Source: Paracoccaceae bacterium (GTDB lineage: Bacteria; Pseudomonadota; Alphaproteobacteria; Rhodobacterales; Rhodobacteraceae). Taken from it: a stretch of 64,000 nucleotides of DNA. The translations under genes and the position numbers were made by a program. The notes below the pieces were generated by a model. The model saw only the letters and a list, made by a program, of their open reading frames with translations, made no database searches and was not told where the DNA came from. The stretch spans positions 1 to 64,000 of the forward strand of contig JANSYP010000012.1 in the NCBI GenBank assembly GCA_024742405.1, read 5' to 3'. Positions 19,309 to 28,975 of the stretch are shown here, in pieces (positions within the stretch are counted from its first letter, which is position 1; every line of letters begins with the position of its first letter).

Positions 19309-20008
19309 AGGCAGACCTCACCGCCGAAGCGCGCAGCGCCATCACGGCGCCATTGACCAGAACCGCCAGCGTCAGCAGCACCACGCCCAAGGCAAGCGCC
19401 AACTGCAGATTGCCCTTGGAGGTTTCCAGCGCGATGGTCGTCGTCATCACGCGGGTGACATGGTTGATATTGCCGCCCACGATCATCACCGCACCGACCT
19501 CGGCCACCGCCCGCCCGAAGCCCGCAAGCGCCACGGTCAGCAGGCTGTAGCGCGCGTCCCACAGCAGGGCGCCCACGCGGTCCGCCAGACCGACCCCGAG
19601 CGAGGCGAACTGATCAGCATATTCGGCATAGAGATCCTCGACCACCTGCTTGGTGAGCGCCGCGATGATCGGGGTCACGAGGATCGTCTGGGCGATGATC
19701 ATCGCGGTGGGCGTGTAAAGCAGCCCCAGCACACCCAGCGGCCCCGAGGCCGACAGCATCAGATAGACCATCAGGCCGACGACCACCGGCGGCAGCCCCA
19801 TCAGTGCATTGAGCATCAGCGCCACGGCGCCGCGTCCGGGAAAGCGAAAGGCGCCGACGACGGCCCCGAGCGGCAGGCCGATCAGGCAGGCGATCCCCAC
19901 GGCCGTCAGCGTCACGCGCAGCGACAGGCCGACGATCTCGACAAGATCCGGGTCCCAGCTCAGGACAAGCGTGAAGGCCTCCGACAGGATGCCCCAGAAG
20001 CTCTCCAT
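19301..20008 (-). CDS. tupB: Tungstate ABC transporter, permease
   Basis: A 235-residue inner-membrane permease with about five or six helices and the binding-protein-dependent transport fold. The conserved EAA-type loop reads FASLGVGLADRVGALLWDAR and is followed by GFGRAVAEVGAVMIVGGNIN, typical of TupB. It heads the operon tupB-tupC-tupA-modA-like. The start has a good AGGGAGG ribosome-binding site. The upstream gap to potC (20009-20195) shows no riboswitch or unambiguous promoter. Confidence 0.92.
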   Translation of the reverse strand: MESFWGILSEAFTLVLSWDPDLVEIVGLSLRVTLTAVGIACLIGLPLGAVVGAFRFPGRGAVALMLNALMGLPPVVVGLMVYLMLSASGPLGVLGLLYTPTAMIIAQTILVTPIIAALTKQVVEDLYAEYADQFASLGVGLADRVGALLWDARYSLLTVALAGFGRAVAEVGAVMIVGGNINHVTRVMTTTIALETSKGNLQLALALGVVLLTLAVLVNGAVMALRASAVRSAYA

Positions 20009-20195
20009 TTATGCGTTTCCTCCCTGCACCGGGAGAAAATAACAAAGAACGACACAGAATCCACCCCTATCTCCGTCGATTTAGACAAAAAGGGACCCCG
20101 CCCAGGCGCACCAGGGCCGAAAGCACCTTACAGTCGATGAGTTGCGGACAGAGCAGCGCGGAGGGTTGACCGTCAGAATGAGCAGTCGGCCCGTG

Positions 20196-21035
20196 TCAGA
20201 CCAGTCCGTCGCCGGCATCCGATCCCGCCTTGGCGCGGCGGCGCGAGATGCCTCCGACGATCAGGAAGAACACCCCAATCACCAGAAAGCTGAACATCGT
20301 CGTCAGTGTGCCGAGTGCATAAATCACCGGGGTGGTGACATTCGTCGTCATCCCGAAGATCTCCAGCGGCAGCGTGTTGTAGCTGCCCGCGGTCAGGAGC
20401 GTGCGTGCAAACTCGTCATAGCTCAGCGTGAATCCGAACAGCGCCACCCCGATCAGCGACGGCGCGATGATCGGCAGCACGACATGGGCAAAGGTCTGCC
20501 AGGCTGTCGCGCCCTGGTCGCGGGCGGCCTCCTCATAGGATTTGTCGAACCGGTTGAAGACCGCGAACATGATCAGCAGCCCAAAGGGCAGCGTCCAGGT
20601 CAGCTGTGCGCCGAACCCCGAGGTCGCCCAATAGACCGGAAGCCCGAGCTGGTTGAAGATCAGTCCCACGCCCAGCGAAATCAGGATCGACGGGATCACC
20701 AGCGAGGCGACGGTCAGGTAGAAGAGCGCGCCAGACCCTGCAAACCGGTGACGAAAGGCGAGCCCCGCGGCGACCGACACGATCACCGTCGTCACCATCA
20801 CCATCAGACCCAGCATGAAGGAGCGCCAGAAGCTGCCCCATATGTCGCCCACAGCCTGTTGCTCGAAGAGATCGAAGAACCAGTGGACCGACACGCCGTT
20901 CATAGGAAAGGTCAGCCCGCCCTGGGGCCCCTGAAAGCTCAGGATGCCGATGGTGATGATCGGCCCGTAGAGAAAGAGGATGAAGAGCGCGAAAAAGGCG
21001 GAGAGCGCGTAGAAGCTCTTGGGGCGCGGTTCCAT
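20196..21035 (-). CDS. potC: Polyamine-type ABC transporter permease, PotC family
   Basis: A 279-residue inner-membrane permease with about six helices, opening with the cytoplasmic MEPRPKSFYALSAFFALFIL. The EAA loop reads YEEAARDQGATAWQTFAHVV, followed by LPIIAPSLIGVALFGFTLSY as in PotC/YdcV proteins. It forms a heterodimer with the PotB-type protein encoded one base upstream and is the last gene of potA-potD-potB-potC. The substrate is inferred as spermidine/putrescine or a related compound. Confidence 0.87.
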   Translation of the reverse strand: MEPRPKSFYALSAFFALFILFLYGPIITIGILSFQGPQGGLTFPMNGVSVHWFFDLFEQQAVGDIWGSFWRSFMLGLMVMVTTVIVSVAAGLAFRHRFAGSGALFYLTVASLVIPSILISLGVGLIFNQLGLPVYWATSGFGAQLTWTLPFGLLIMFAVFNRFDKSYEEAARDQGATAWQTFAHVVLPIIAPSLIGVALFGFTLSYDEFARTLLTAGSYNTLPLEIFGMTTNVTTPVIYALGTLTTMFSFLVIGVFFLIVGGISRRRAKAGSDAGDGLV

Positions 21036-21036
21036 C

Positions 21037-21954
21037 CTAGAGCTCCTTCCTGATATCGACGAACCGCATCAGTATCGCGATCACAAGCAGAACGGTACAG
21101 AGCAGCACCACCGCCGTGGCCGCAGCGGACGGGTATTGCAGCAGACCGATATCGTTGGAGATCAGCCGCCCCACATTGGCCGACTGGCTGCCGGACATGA
21201 AGCGCACCGTGATGAAATCGCCCATCACAAGGGTGATCACGAAGATCGTCCCGATCATGATCCCGGGCTTGCAGAGCGGGATGACCACATTCCAGAGCGT
21301 CTGCCAACCGCTCGCGCCATTGTCGCGCGCCGCTTCCAGAAGCGAGCGGTCGATGCGCATCATGGAGTTGAAGATCGGCACCACCATGAAGAGCGTATAA
21401 AGATGTACGAAGGCCAGGATGACGGCGAAGTCGGAATAGAGCAGCCATTCCAGCGGCTCATCGATGATCCCGGCATTGATCAGGGCGGTGTTGCCGATGC
21501 CGTTGCGTCCCAGAAACGGGATCCAGGAAATCATCCGGATGATGTTCGACGTCCAGAACGGGATCGTGCAAAGCAGGAAAAGCGCGATCTGCCAGTTCAG
21601 ACTACGGATGTGGAAGGCCAGGAAGTAAGCCACCGTGAAGCCGATCAGCAGCGTGCAGACCCAGGTGATCGCGGCATACTTAAAGGTGTTGAGAAAGACC
21701 GTGTAGGTCACTGGTGAGGAAAACAGGAACTCGTAATTGTCGAACTGAAAGGCCGGATAGATCGAGAACTCGGTGGCGCCCCAGAAGCTGACCACCACGA
21801 TCGTGATGATGGGCAAGATCAGGAACGCCGCCAGGATCACCGTGAGCGGCGAGGCCAGCAACCAGCCGACGACATGGCGAGACATCCGCCGCGGCGCGCG
21901 CTCGGTACGCTCCGCAGGATGGCTATCGGAAAGAACCTCTGTCTCTGCGGTCAT
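21037..21954 (-). CDS. potB: Polyamine-type ABC transporter permease, PotB family
   Basis: A 305-residue permease with a 30-residue charged N-terminal tail and about six helices. The EAA loop is LLEAARDNGASGWQTLWNVV, followed by IPLCKPGIMIGTIFVITLVM. PotB/YdcU proteins share the FWTSNIIRMISWIPFLGRNG segment. It partners the PotC-type protein. The gap to potD upstream contains two GC hairpins that may reduce permease expression relative to the binding protein. Confidence 0.87.
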   Translation of the reverse strand: MTAETEVLSDSHPAERTERAPRRMSRHVVGWLLASPLTVILAAFLILPIITIVVVSFWGATEFSIYPAFQFDNYEFLFSSPVTYTVFLNTFKYAAITWVCTLLIGFTVAYFLAFHIRSLNWQIALFLLCTIPFWTSNIIRMISWIPFLGRNGIGNTALINAGIIDEPLEWLLYSDFAVILAFVHLYTLFMVVPIFNSMMRIDRSLLEAARDNGASGWQTLWNVVIPLCKPGIMIGTIFVITLVMGDFITVRFMSGSQSANVGRLISNDIGLLQYPSAAATAVVLLCTVLLVIAILMRFVDIRKEL

Positions 21955-21992
21955 TGCGTTGTCCAGTCGGCGGGCATTCAGTCACGGAAAAG

Positions 21993-22039
21993 CCCCGGCC
22001 CGAGGGCCGGAGCAAGGAGGTCACCGGCCCGAAGGCCGG
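21993..22039 (-). repeat. Tandem GC hairpins between potD and potB
   Basis: Two similar inverted repeats lie 14 bases apart in the 104-base potD-potB gap. CCGGCCC/GGGCCGG is at 21995-22010 and CCGGCC/GGCCGG with a 4-base loop is at 22024-22039. On the minus strand the second is followed by GGGGCTTTTCC, a weak terminator-like tail. Such elements after a binding-protein gene commonly protect its mRNA or attenuate downstream permease transcription. Confidence 0.6.
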
Positions 22040-22058
22040 CGCAGAGCCTCACGCAGGA

Positions 22059-23327
22059 TCAGGCCGCGATGAACTCGTTCCACTTACGGACCATATACTG
22101 GTTTTCGTCCATGACGGAATTCCAGCAGGCGACACGGCCCATGCGCTCGTAGAAATCGCCGCCGTCGCGGGTGTCGCCCGCCTTGGCCAGTTCGTCGCCG
22201 AAGGGGCTGGTGATCACGTCGGACGCGGGCTTGCCCTCGAACCAGTAGCCCCATTCATTGTCGCTCATGTATTCCTTGGAGGTCGTGGGCACCGCAGAAT
22301 AATAGCCTTGGCGCATCAGGAAGCCGCCGACCCAGCCCGACAGGTACCAGTTGATATAGTCGTAGGCCGCATCAAGCTCCATGCCCGAGAGCGACTTCGA
22401 CAGGCCGATCCCGCCGCCCCAGCTGCGATAGCCTTCCTCGAGCGGCTGGTAGACGCAGGGAATGCCGCGGGATTTGACTGCCGTGATCGCGGGCGACCAC
22501 ATCGACTGGATCACCACCTCGCCCGAGGCCATGAGGTTCACGCTCTCGTCGAAGGTCTTCCAGAAGGCACGGAACTGGCCGTTCTGCTTGGCCTCGGTGA
22601 AGATCGCAAAGGTCTTGTCGATCTCCTCGCGGGTCATGTTGCCCTTGTCGCCATAGGAGATCTCGCCCATCGACTCGCAGACCATCGCCATGTCCATGAT
22701 GCCGATCGACGAGATGTCGAGGATCGAGGCCTTGCCGTTGAACTCCGGATTGAGCAGTTCGGACCAGTTGTTGATCGGGCGCGCGATCAGGTCGGGGCGG
22801 ATGCCCAACGTGTCCGCGTTGTAGATCGTCGGCACCAGCGTCATCCAGCCGGTTTCCTCGGCCGCAAAGCTCGTCCCGTCCGGCCCGTCGACGAAACCCA
22901 CCGTGTGGGGCGCGGTGCCCTGGGCGATGTCCGTTTCCGGCGTCAGCTTGCCGCTGCGGAACAGACCGACGATCTGGTCGTAATTGTCGATCTTGCTCGT
23001 ATCCATCGGCTGCAGGTTGCCGGTGGGCCAGACCTTCTTGCAGATCCAGTACTCGATATCGGCGATATCGAAACTGTCGGGCTGGGTCGCCGCCCGCTGG
23101 GTGACGCTGTCGCTATCCAGCGCCGTCATCTCCAGCGTGAAGCCCAGGTCTTCCTTCACCTTCTGCGCCACCTCGTTGAGGTTCGAAACGCCGGTGCCGA
23201 ACTGGCGCAGGGTGATTTCCTGGATGTTCTGCGCCCAGATCATCGGCGCGGGCAGCGTGCTTGCCGCGACGCCGGCTGCGGCGCCCTTCAGAACGCTCCG
23301 GCGATTGAGCTTGGATGTGATGGTCAT
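22059..23327 (-). CDS. potD: Polyamine-type ABC transporter, substrate-binding protein (Tat signal)
   Basis: A 422-residue periplasmic binding protein, longer than E. coli PotD (about 350). The N-terminus carries a twin-arginine signal, NRRSVLKGAAAG (residues 8-19), ending near PAPMIWAQ, so it is probably exported folded. The extracellular-solute-binding fold is visible in SFDIADIEYWICKKV and the tryptophan-rich C-terminal half (DAAYDYINWYLSGWVGGFL). Export by Tat is common for this class in Rhodobacterales. It lies 33 bases after potA. The exact ligand is uncertain. Confidence 0.85.
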   Translation of the reverse strand: MTITSKLNRRSVLKGAAAGVAASTLPAPMIWAQNIQEITLRQFGTGVSNLNEVAQKVKEDLGFTLEMTALDSDSVTQRAATQPDSFDIADIEYWICKKVWPTGNLQPMDTSKIDNYDQIVGLFRSGKLTPETDIAQGTAPHTVGFVDGPDGTSFAAEETGWMTLVPTIYNADTLGIRPDLIARPINNWSELLNPEFNGKASILDISSIGIMDMAMVCESMGEISYGDKGNMTREEIDKTFAIFTEAKQNGQFRAFWKTFDESVNLMASGEVVIQSMWSPAITAVKSRGIPCVYQPLEEGYRSWGGGIGLSKSLSGMELDAAYDYINWYLSGWVGGFLMRQGYYSAVPTTSKEYMSDNEWGYWFEGKPASDVITSPFGDELAKAGDTRDGGDFYERMGRVACWNSVMDENQYMVRKWNEFIAA

Positions 23328-23360
23328 GGTGGTCTTCCCCCTGTTTTTTGTTGGGTTTGA

Positions 23361-24341
<981 letters not shown>

Positions 24342-24894
24342 CGGGCGCTCCGGGACGATGGCCGTGCGATAAAGCGCAGGAGCGGCGCACACGGCAAAGA
24401 CTTCGGGGGCAAATTCGGCAACAAGACAGCTTCTGCCTAATTTGCAGGCAATGCATAGGGCCAATACGCCGGAATTAGAAGCAGTTGCATGCAGTATGTC
24501 CAGAATTCGTGCACTGCGGCGATCAGCGGCGCCTGGTGGCGTCGAACAGGGCAGCGTGAGCGCACCGTATCGAGTGAACGGGGCCAGAATGTCGTGCCGA
24601 CAATACAGAGTGCAACAGGGGCAGGAAGCCGGAGCCTCGCGACGTCACGGTCTACGGTAAAGCTCTCGGCTTCGCCGATGTACGGTTGGTAGGGGCAATG
24701 GCGACACGAACAGCATCATTTGCTCTTCGCCCGGGGCTGCAAACCCGCATCGATCCTTCTATAGATGTTCGCCAAATTGGATACCCGAACGTCCATCGGC
24801 CGATATGCGTCGGACAAGCCGCGCTCAGACGGCTCCATTGTGTTCGGGCCGGAAAAGACGGCGGTCACCTAGGTGCCGCCTGGAAGGGAATGAC
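24342..24894. other. Divergent intergenic region between potA and the GNAT gene
   Basis: This 553-base stretch separates the potADBC operon (minus) from the acetyltransferase gene (plus), so promoters for both should lie here. Short open frames in it have no recognisable protein features. I see no RNA gene and no convincing -35/-10 pair. Confidence 0.45.
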
Positions 24895-25716
24895 GTGGAT
24901 CAGATCGAAGCGATGACCTTGCAAGAGCTGGAAATGGTGCTCGACTGGGCCGCGGCCGAGGGCTGGAACCCTGGCTTGGGGGATGCCGAGGTTTTCCATG
25001 CGGCCGACCCCGAAGGTTTTCTGATCAAGAAGGTCCAAGGACAGCCTGTTGCTGCGATTTCCGTCGTCAATCACAGCCCCGATTTTGCCTTTCTCGGCCT
25101 CTATATCGCAGCCCCCGATTTCCGCGGACAGGGCCACGGTTGGGATGTGTGGCAAGCCGGGCTCGCCCATGCGGGCAATCGCACTGTCGGGTTGGACGGC
25201 GTGCCAGCTCAGCAGTCGAACTATGCGCGCTCCGGCTTTGCGCCTGCGGGTCGGACGATCCGGTTTCTGGGGCATCTGAAGTCTGAGGCCACAGCCAGGG
25301 TGCGGGAGTCTTCCGAAAACGATCTGCCGGCGTTGCTGCGCCAGGACGCGACAACGCACGGCATCGCCCGGACCAATTTCATTGGCCCCTGGCTTCGGGG
25401 CACCACGAGCCGTCGTACAGCGATTGTCGACGAGGTCGACCAACTCGCCTACGCAACGATCCGACAGTGTCGCGAGGAGCTCAAGATTGGTCCGCTTGCT
25501 GCAGAGACCGAGGAGGCCGCCCGCGCGCTGATCGGGCAGCTCTCGAACGGTGCTGATGTTCTCGTCGATGTGCCCGAGAGCTCGATTGACCTGATTGCAC
25601 TGCTGGAGCGGGAAGGTTTCAAACCGGTCTTTGAAACCGCTCGAATGCATCTGGGGCGTCCACCGGTCGCGGCCCCGCCCAGACATCATGCCGTCGCCAC
25701 GCTGGAACTGGGGTGA
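24895..25716 (+). CDS. Two-domain GNAT acetyltransferase (YitH/HolE-type C-terminal domain)
   Basis: A GTG at 24895 with GGAAGGGA upstream is the best start, giving 273 residues beginning MDQIEAMTLQELEMVLDWAA. The first domain has the GNAT acetyl-CoA loop as FRGQGHGWDVWQAGLAHAG near 80-98, preceded by FLGLYIAAPD. It also has the NYARSGFAP segment common in this subfamily. The second half (about 145-273), a degenerate GNAT-like fold, matches the acetyltransf_18 type. The acceptor is unknown. It stands alone, with a 7-bp hairpin (25731-25748) just past the stop that could weakly terminate it. Confidence 0.8.
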   Translation: MDQIEAMTLQELEMVLDWAAAEGWNPGLGDAEVFHAADPEGFLIKKVQGQPVAAISVVNHSPDFAFLGLYIAAPDFRGQGHGWDVWQAGLAHAGNRTVGLDGVPAQQSNYARSGFAPAGRTIRFLGHLKSEATARVRESSENDLPALLRQDATTHGIARTNFIGPWLRGTTSRRTAIVDEVDQLAYATIRQCREELKIGPLAAETEEAARALIGQLSNGADVLVDVPESSIDLIALLEREGFKPVFETARMHLGRPPVAAPPRHHAVATLELG

Positions 25717-25780
25717 CCGGACAACCGGCGCTTGGCTTGCTAGCCAAGGTGGTAGGCATCGGGCAAACCACCAGTTTAGA

Positions 25781-25796
25781 TTAATGCCTAGTTAAC
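25781..25796 (+). promoter_or_regulatory. CtrA-type box (full consensus TTAA-N7-TTAAC)
   Basis: TTAATGCCTAGTTAAC matches the alphaproteobacterial CtrA consensus TTAA-N7-TTAAC at every defined position. It lies about 580-595 bases upstream of the exoY-type start codon, in a gene-free region. The distance is large for a direct promoter operator unless the transcript has a long leader. Confidence 0.55.
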
Positions 25797-26326
25797 AAAG
25801 GGGGGACATCGGCCGCATTGACCCCAAATCGCGCATATTGGGTCGGTCTGCACTCTGTCTGAATATTGCGATTCAGGCGAAGTGTGATTCCCCAAAGCGA
25901 AGGAAATATCATCGACTTTCGACTTTTTTAACGCGCCCTTTTTAATCCGTCGAACCGGTGCGCCGTGAAATCCCGGCACATTGTCGCGGTACACGATGCC
26001 CTAGCGTAACTTCGACGGCTCTTGCTGCAAATGGTTAACGGAGAGTCCGCATGCACCCCTCGCACTCGCATCTTGGTTAAAACCCGCGCTCCCTTGAAGT
26101 CTTGACGCTGTTTCGTTGAACTTTGTGCGATTTCACACTGAATTCACTATGTGTATGTCTTAAACCCAGCGTATCTATGCTGCTAAACCTTGGTCAACAT
26201 CCATCTGTTGAGCATCGCTGAACGGAGCTACACAAGGCGCAGGGCACAGGGGTCAGCGAATTAACTACAGCCAACGTCAACAACGCATGACACGAAATCT
26301 TTTCTGGAAGTTTCGAGAGTTTGGCA

Positions 26327-26341
26327 TTAATGTTTCGTTAA
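26327..26341 (+). promoter_or_regulatory. Second CtrA-type box (TTAA-N7-TTAA) next to exoY
   Basis: TTAATGTTTCGTTAA has both half-sites at the right spacing and ends 35 bases before the chosen exoY-type ATG (26376). A bound regulator here would overlap the likely transcription start or leader. With the box at 25781 it forms a pair in a 660-base regulatory region. Confidence 0.5.
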
Positions 26342-26375
26342 GAGGTACGCAGTTGTGATGAACGAGGGTATTTGT

Positions 26376-27071
26376 ATGCCTACCACTGATTTCAAAAGCG
26401 AAGATGATTTGAATGCCTTCGCAAAAGCGCGTGCCGACGATCCGTCACCGCTTCCGCTTGGTGGCTATTCCAAGAGATTATTCGACATTGTCTTTGCGTC
26501 TTTGGCGCTGTTGATGTTTGGCGGCGTGATGATCGCGATCGCGATCGCCCTCAAGCTGATCGAAGGTGGTCCGGTCTTCTTTGCACATCAGCGCGTCGGC
26601 GCGAACGGGAAAAAGTTTCCGTGCTGGAAGTTCCGCACCATGGTGCAGGACGCCGAAGAGCGGCTGGCCTACATCCTTGCAACGGATCCCGTGGCTGCAG
26701 CGGAGTACATCAGCACGCGTAAACTCCGGAACGATCCGCGGATCATCCCGCTGATCGGTGTGTTCCTGCGCAAAACGAGCCTCGACGAACTCCCGCAGTT
26801 CGTGAACGTTCTGATGGGACAGATGAGCATTGTCGGACCCCGGCCCGTCACGGAAGACGAATGGGTGCAGAATTTCGGCCGCCAGCATTGCTACACGTCA
26901 GCACGCCCTGGGATCACGGGGTTGTGGCAAACGTCGGGACGCAATGATGTGAGCTTTGCCGAACGCGTACGGATGGATGCCGCGTACATCCGAAACTGGA
27001 GTTTCGTCCGCGACCTCCAGATCATTCTGCGTACGTTCAGCACCGTTTGCGTTCAGCGCAACGGGTATTGA
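26376..27071 (+). CDS. exoY: ExoY-type polyprenyl-phosphate sugar phosphotransferase
   Basis: A bacterial sugar transferase of 231 residues from the ATG at 26376, which has GAGGG seven bases upstream. GTG 26355 and ATG 26358 are alternatives. After a soluble N-terminus, YSKRLFDIVFASLALLMFGG forms the membrane-embedded helix. The signature FAHQRVGANGKKFPCWKFRT, the RKTSLDELPQFVNVLMGQMS segment and the IVGPRP motif follow. The family transfers a hexose-1-phosphate, often galactose, from a UDP-sugar to undecaprenyl phosphate. That is the first committed step of Wzy-dependent polysaccharide synthesis. The sugar identity is inferred from ExoY similarity. Confidence 0.9.
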   Translation: MPTTDFKSEDDLNAFAKARADDPSPLPLGGYSKRLFDIVFASLALLMFGGVMIAIAIALKLIEGGPVFFAHQRVGANGKKFPCWKFRTMVQDAEERLAYILATDPVAAAEYISTRKLRNDPRIIPLIGVFLRKTSLDELPQFVNVLMGQMSIVGPRPVTEDEWVQNFGRQHCYTSARPGITGLWQTSGRNDVSFAERVRMDAAYIRNWSFVRDLQIILRTFSTVCVQRNGY

Positions 27072-27216
27072 ACCAGCGTTTCACCGCGTAATCGGCTGAT
27101 TCCCGCACATCCTCGATACATTTTTCCTGCGCTACTGGCGACAATGCCCCTGCCGCCCTACATTCCTTTTACGATGGCTTAACCTTTAATGGGCTACCGT
27201 TGGATTGGCAGAGAGC

Positions 27217-27468
27217 ATGAGACAAGCATTGATCAGCGCACCAATCTTCGCAATGTTTCTGACGGCAACCCTGTGGGTGTCTGGCGCAGGGCTGTGGATG
27301 ATACTTGCCAGCCTGCTCTTGGCGGCTCCGCTCTATGTAATGGCTGTATACGGCTTTAGTATCGTCCTTGACCGTAGTCGGAGCAGTGGTGGACCAGTGC
27401 AAAAACCGTATCGTCCCGGCAGTCTCAGCAAGACGCCGAGCCCTTGCGTGTCGGACGTGCGCCGCTAA
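27217..27468 (+). CDS. Small two-helix membrane protein, function unknown
   Basis: An 83-residue frame from ATG 27217 contains two hydrophobic stretches, LISAPIFAMFLTATLWVSGA and WMILASLLLAAPLYVMAVYG. These are followed by a basic tail, so it could be an inner-membrane hairpin. The ribosome-binding site is weak (GAGAG). It lies 145 bases after exoY on the same strand and could be in its operon. I recognise no family. Its hydrophobic pattern argues against a chance frame. Confidence 0.45.
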   Translation: MRQALISAPIFAMFLTATLWVSGAGLWMILASLLLAAPLYVMAVYGFSIVLDRSRSSGGPVQKPYRPGSLSKTPSPCVSDVRR

Positions 27469-27669
27469 ACGACCGCCTGAAATGCACTCTCTGACCACAC
27501 GGATCGACGAAATCATTGGATGTGGCTGACGTTGTCGCCCCCTACTCGGTCCACTTGGACGTGTACCAGCAACTGCACCTGACTCATCTGTGTCGTTCGA
27601 GTTCCGATCGACTTCTGAACATCCAAGACCATCCGGCAGTCGTCCCGCTGCATGTGGGACAAGCTAAAC

Positions 27670-28689
27670 TCAGCTGAGTTGCGCCCCGCTAGGATCGTCC
27701 GGCAGATCGCCTGTCTGGCGATAAGCGGCGATTATCTCGCTGACTTCATCTCGAAAACTCTGCCTCGGAGAAAAGCCCAACATTTTCCGGGCCTTGGATA
27801 TGTCAAACGCCCGGTTCTTCAGGAAAAACGACACCCGGCGCGGGAATAGAGGCGGCTCCACACCGAACGGTTTGCAAACTGCCTCCACAACATGCGCCAA
27901 CGCCATAACCGGCGCGACAGGTAAATGCAGTTTCGGTTCGGGGACCTCGAGCTGCTCGGCGATCTCCCTGACGCTTTCCTGCAGCGTCCGAAATTCCTCC
28001 CCTGCGATGAGGAACGCCTCGCCATTCACATCCGTCGCGTCCATCGCGAGGTGAAAGGCATTGGCCAGATCCCGAACATCGAGCCAGTGCGTGTACGCAT
28101 CCCCACGCCCGATGTAGAAAAACTGGCGCTTCGCAATCATCCGAAATAGCTTCAGCGTCCGCGCGTCGCCCGGTCCGTAAATCATCGCGGGGCGGATCAC
28201 GGCGCCATGGATCCGACCGATGTCGAAATACTCCATGACGATCTCTTCGCCGACGAGCTTTGACTTTTGATACACATCGCTTGGATTGAGCGGAGCGGTC
28301 TCATCGGCTGGCGGGTGCTCGATATGGCTGTGCACGCCGTTGGTTGAGCAATGCACAAACCGCGGCACGCCCGCCGCGATGGAGGCGTCGAGCATGCGCC
28401 GAACCCCTTCGGCATTGATATCATAGAAGACCGAATCCGGAATGCTGTCCTGCCGGAAAACGGCGCCGATATGGTAGACGCCCGCCACGCCTTCGACTGC
28501 GGCCGGGAGCGTCTCTGCCTTCTGCAGGTCGCCAATGACGACCTCGTCCACGAGTTTTTTGAGAGGCTCGACCTGTTCGGGCCGTCGCACCATGGCGCGG
28601 ACGCGAACATCGCGGTCGACCAGGTGTTGAACGAGATGCTGGCCGACAAAACCGGCGGCTCCTGTGACCAAGAAAACTGGTTGAGACAT
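27670..28689 (-). CDS. NAD-dependent sugar epimerase/dehydratase (extended SDR)
   Basis: The ATG at 28689 gives MSQPVFLVTGAAGFVGQHLV and 339 residues. The Rossmann glycine motif is TGAAGFVG (9-16) and the catalytic YxxxK is the YQKSK in PSDVYQKSKLVGEE. RPAMIYGPGDARTLKLFRMI is characteristic of NAD-dependent epimerases/dehydratases. Membership of the extended SDR family is clear, but the substrate (a nucleotide sugar or a sterol/flavonoid-like compound) is not. It is transcribed opposite to exoY and may supply a modified sugar to the locus. Confidence 0.82.
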   Translation of the reverse strand: MSQPVFLVTGAAGFVGQHLVQHLVDRDVRVRAMVRRPEQVEPLKKLVDEVVIGDLQKAETLPAAVEGVAGVYHIGAVFRQDSIPDSVFYDINAEGVRRMLDASIAAGVPRFVHCSTNGVHSHIEHPPADETAPLNPSDVYQKSKLVGEEIVMEYFDIGRIHGAVIRPAMIYGPGDARTLKLFRMIAKRQFFYIGRGDAYTHWLDVRDLANAFHLAMDATDVNGEAFLIAGEEFRTLQESVREIAEQLEVPEPKLHLPVAPVMALAHVVEAVCKPFGVEPPLFPRRVSFFLKNRAFDISKARKMLGFSPRQSFRDEVSEIIAAYRQTGDLPDDPSGAQLS

Positions 28690-28975
28690 GGCGGGTTCAT
28701 ATCCTGAAAATCTAGGGGAGATATCCGTTTTGCCGGTTACATACTGGCCAAGCCACCGCTCACATAGCACAGGCGCGCCAATTCTCGGGAGGCGGTACAA
28801 AGACCTCCGGAACGAGCCTTTCTGACCCCGCTCTGCTGGGCTGGCTCACAAACTCGCGGGACGGAGCGCATTCGTCCCGGATACTGACGCCCTAAAGACA
28901 ACGGAAGCTGACCTTTGCGGCCGGCGCCTCTTGCGCCAAAAACCCGCTCCTCATCACGACAGCAGAGCCAAGCAC
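28690..28975. other. Intergenic region, no gene seen
   Basis: A 286-base gap between two minus-strand genes. It contains one 7-bp inverted repeat (CGGGACG 28857-28863 with CGTCCCG 28873-28879) downstream of the acyltransferase, without a T-tract. It may weakly terminate that transcript. No other feature was seen. Confidence 0.35.

Larger units (their letters stand above)
25717..26375. other. Long regulatory region upstream of the exoY-type gene
   Basis: Some 660 bases without a gene separate the acetyltransferase from the ExoY-type transferase. The region is visibly more AT-rich than the flanking genes and rich in TTAA words. It holds two TTAA-N7-TTAA boxes, listed separately. No credible open reading frame or RNA gene was found. 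It most likely holds the promoter and operators for the start of the polysaccharide locus. Confidence 0.6.

Noticed and set aside
20009-20195. Molybdenum/tungsten-cofactor riboswitch upstream of tupB
   Set aside because: The gap was checked because such riboswitches control oxyanion transporters, but no matching long-range pairing or conserved loops were seen.
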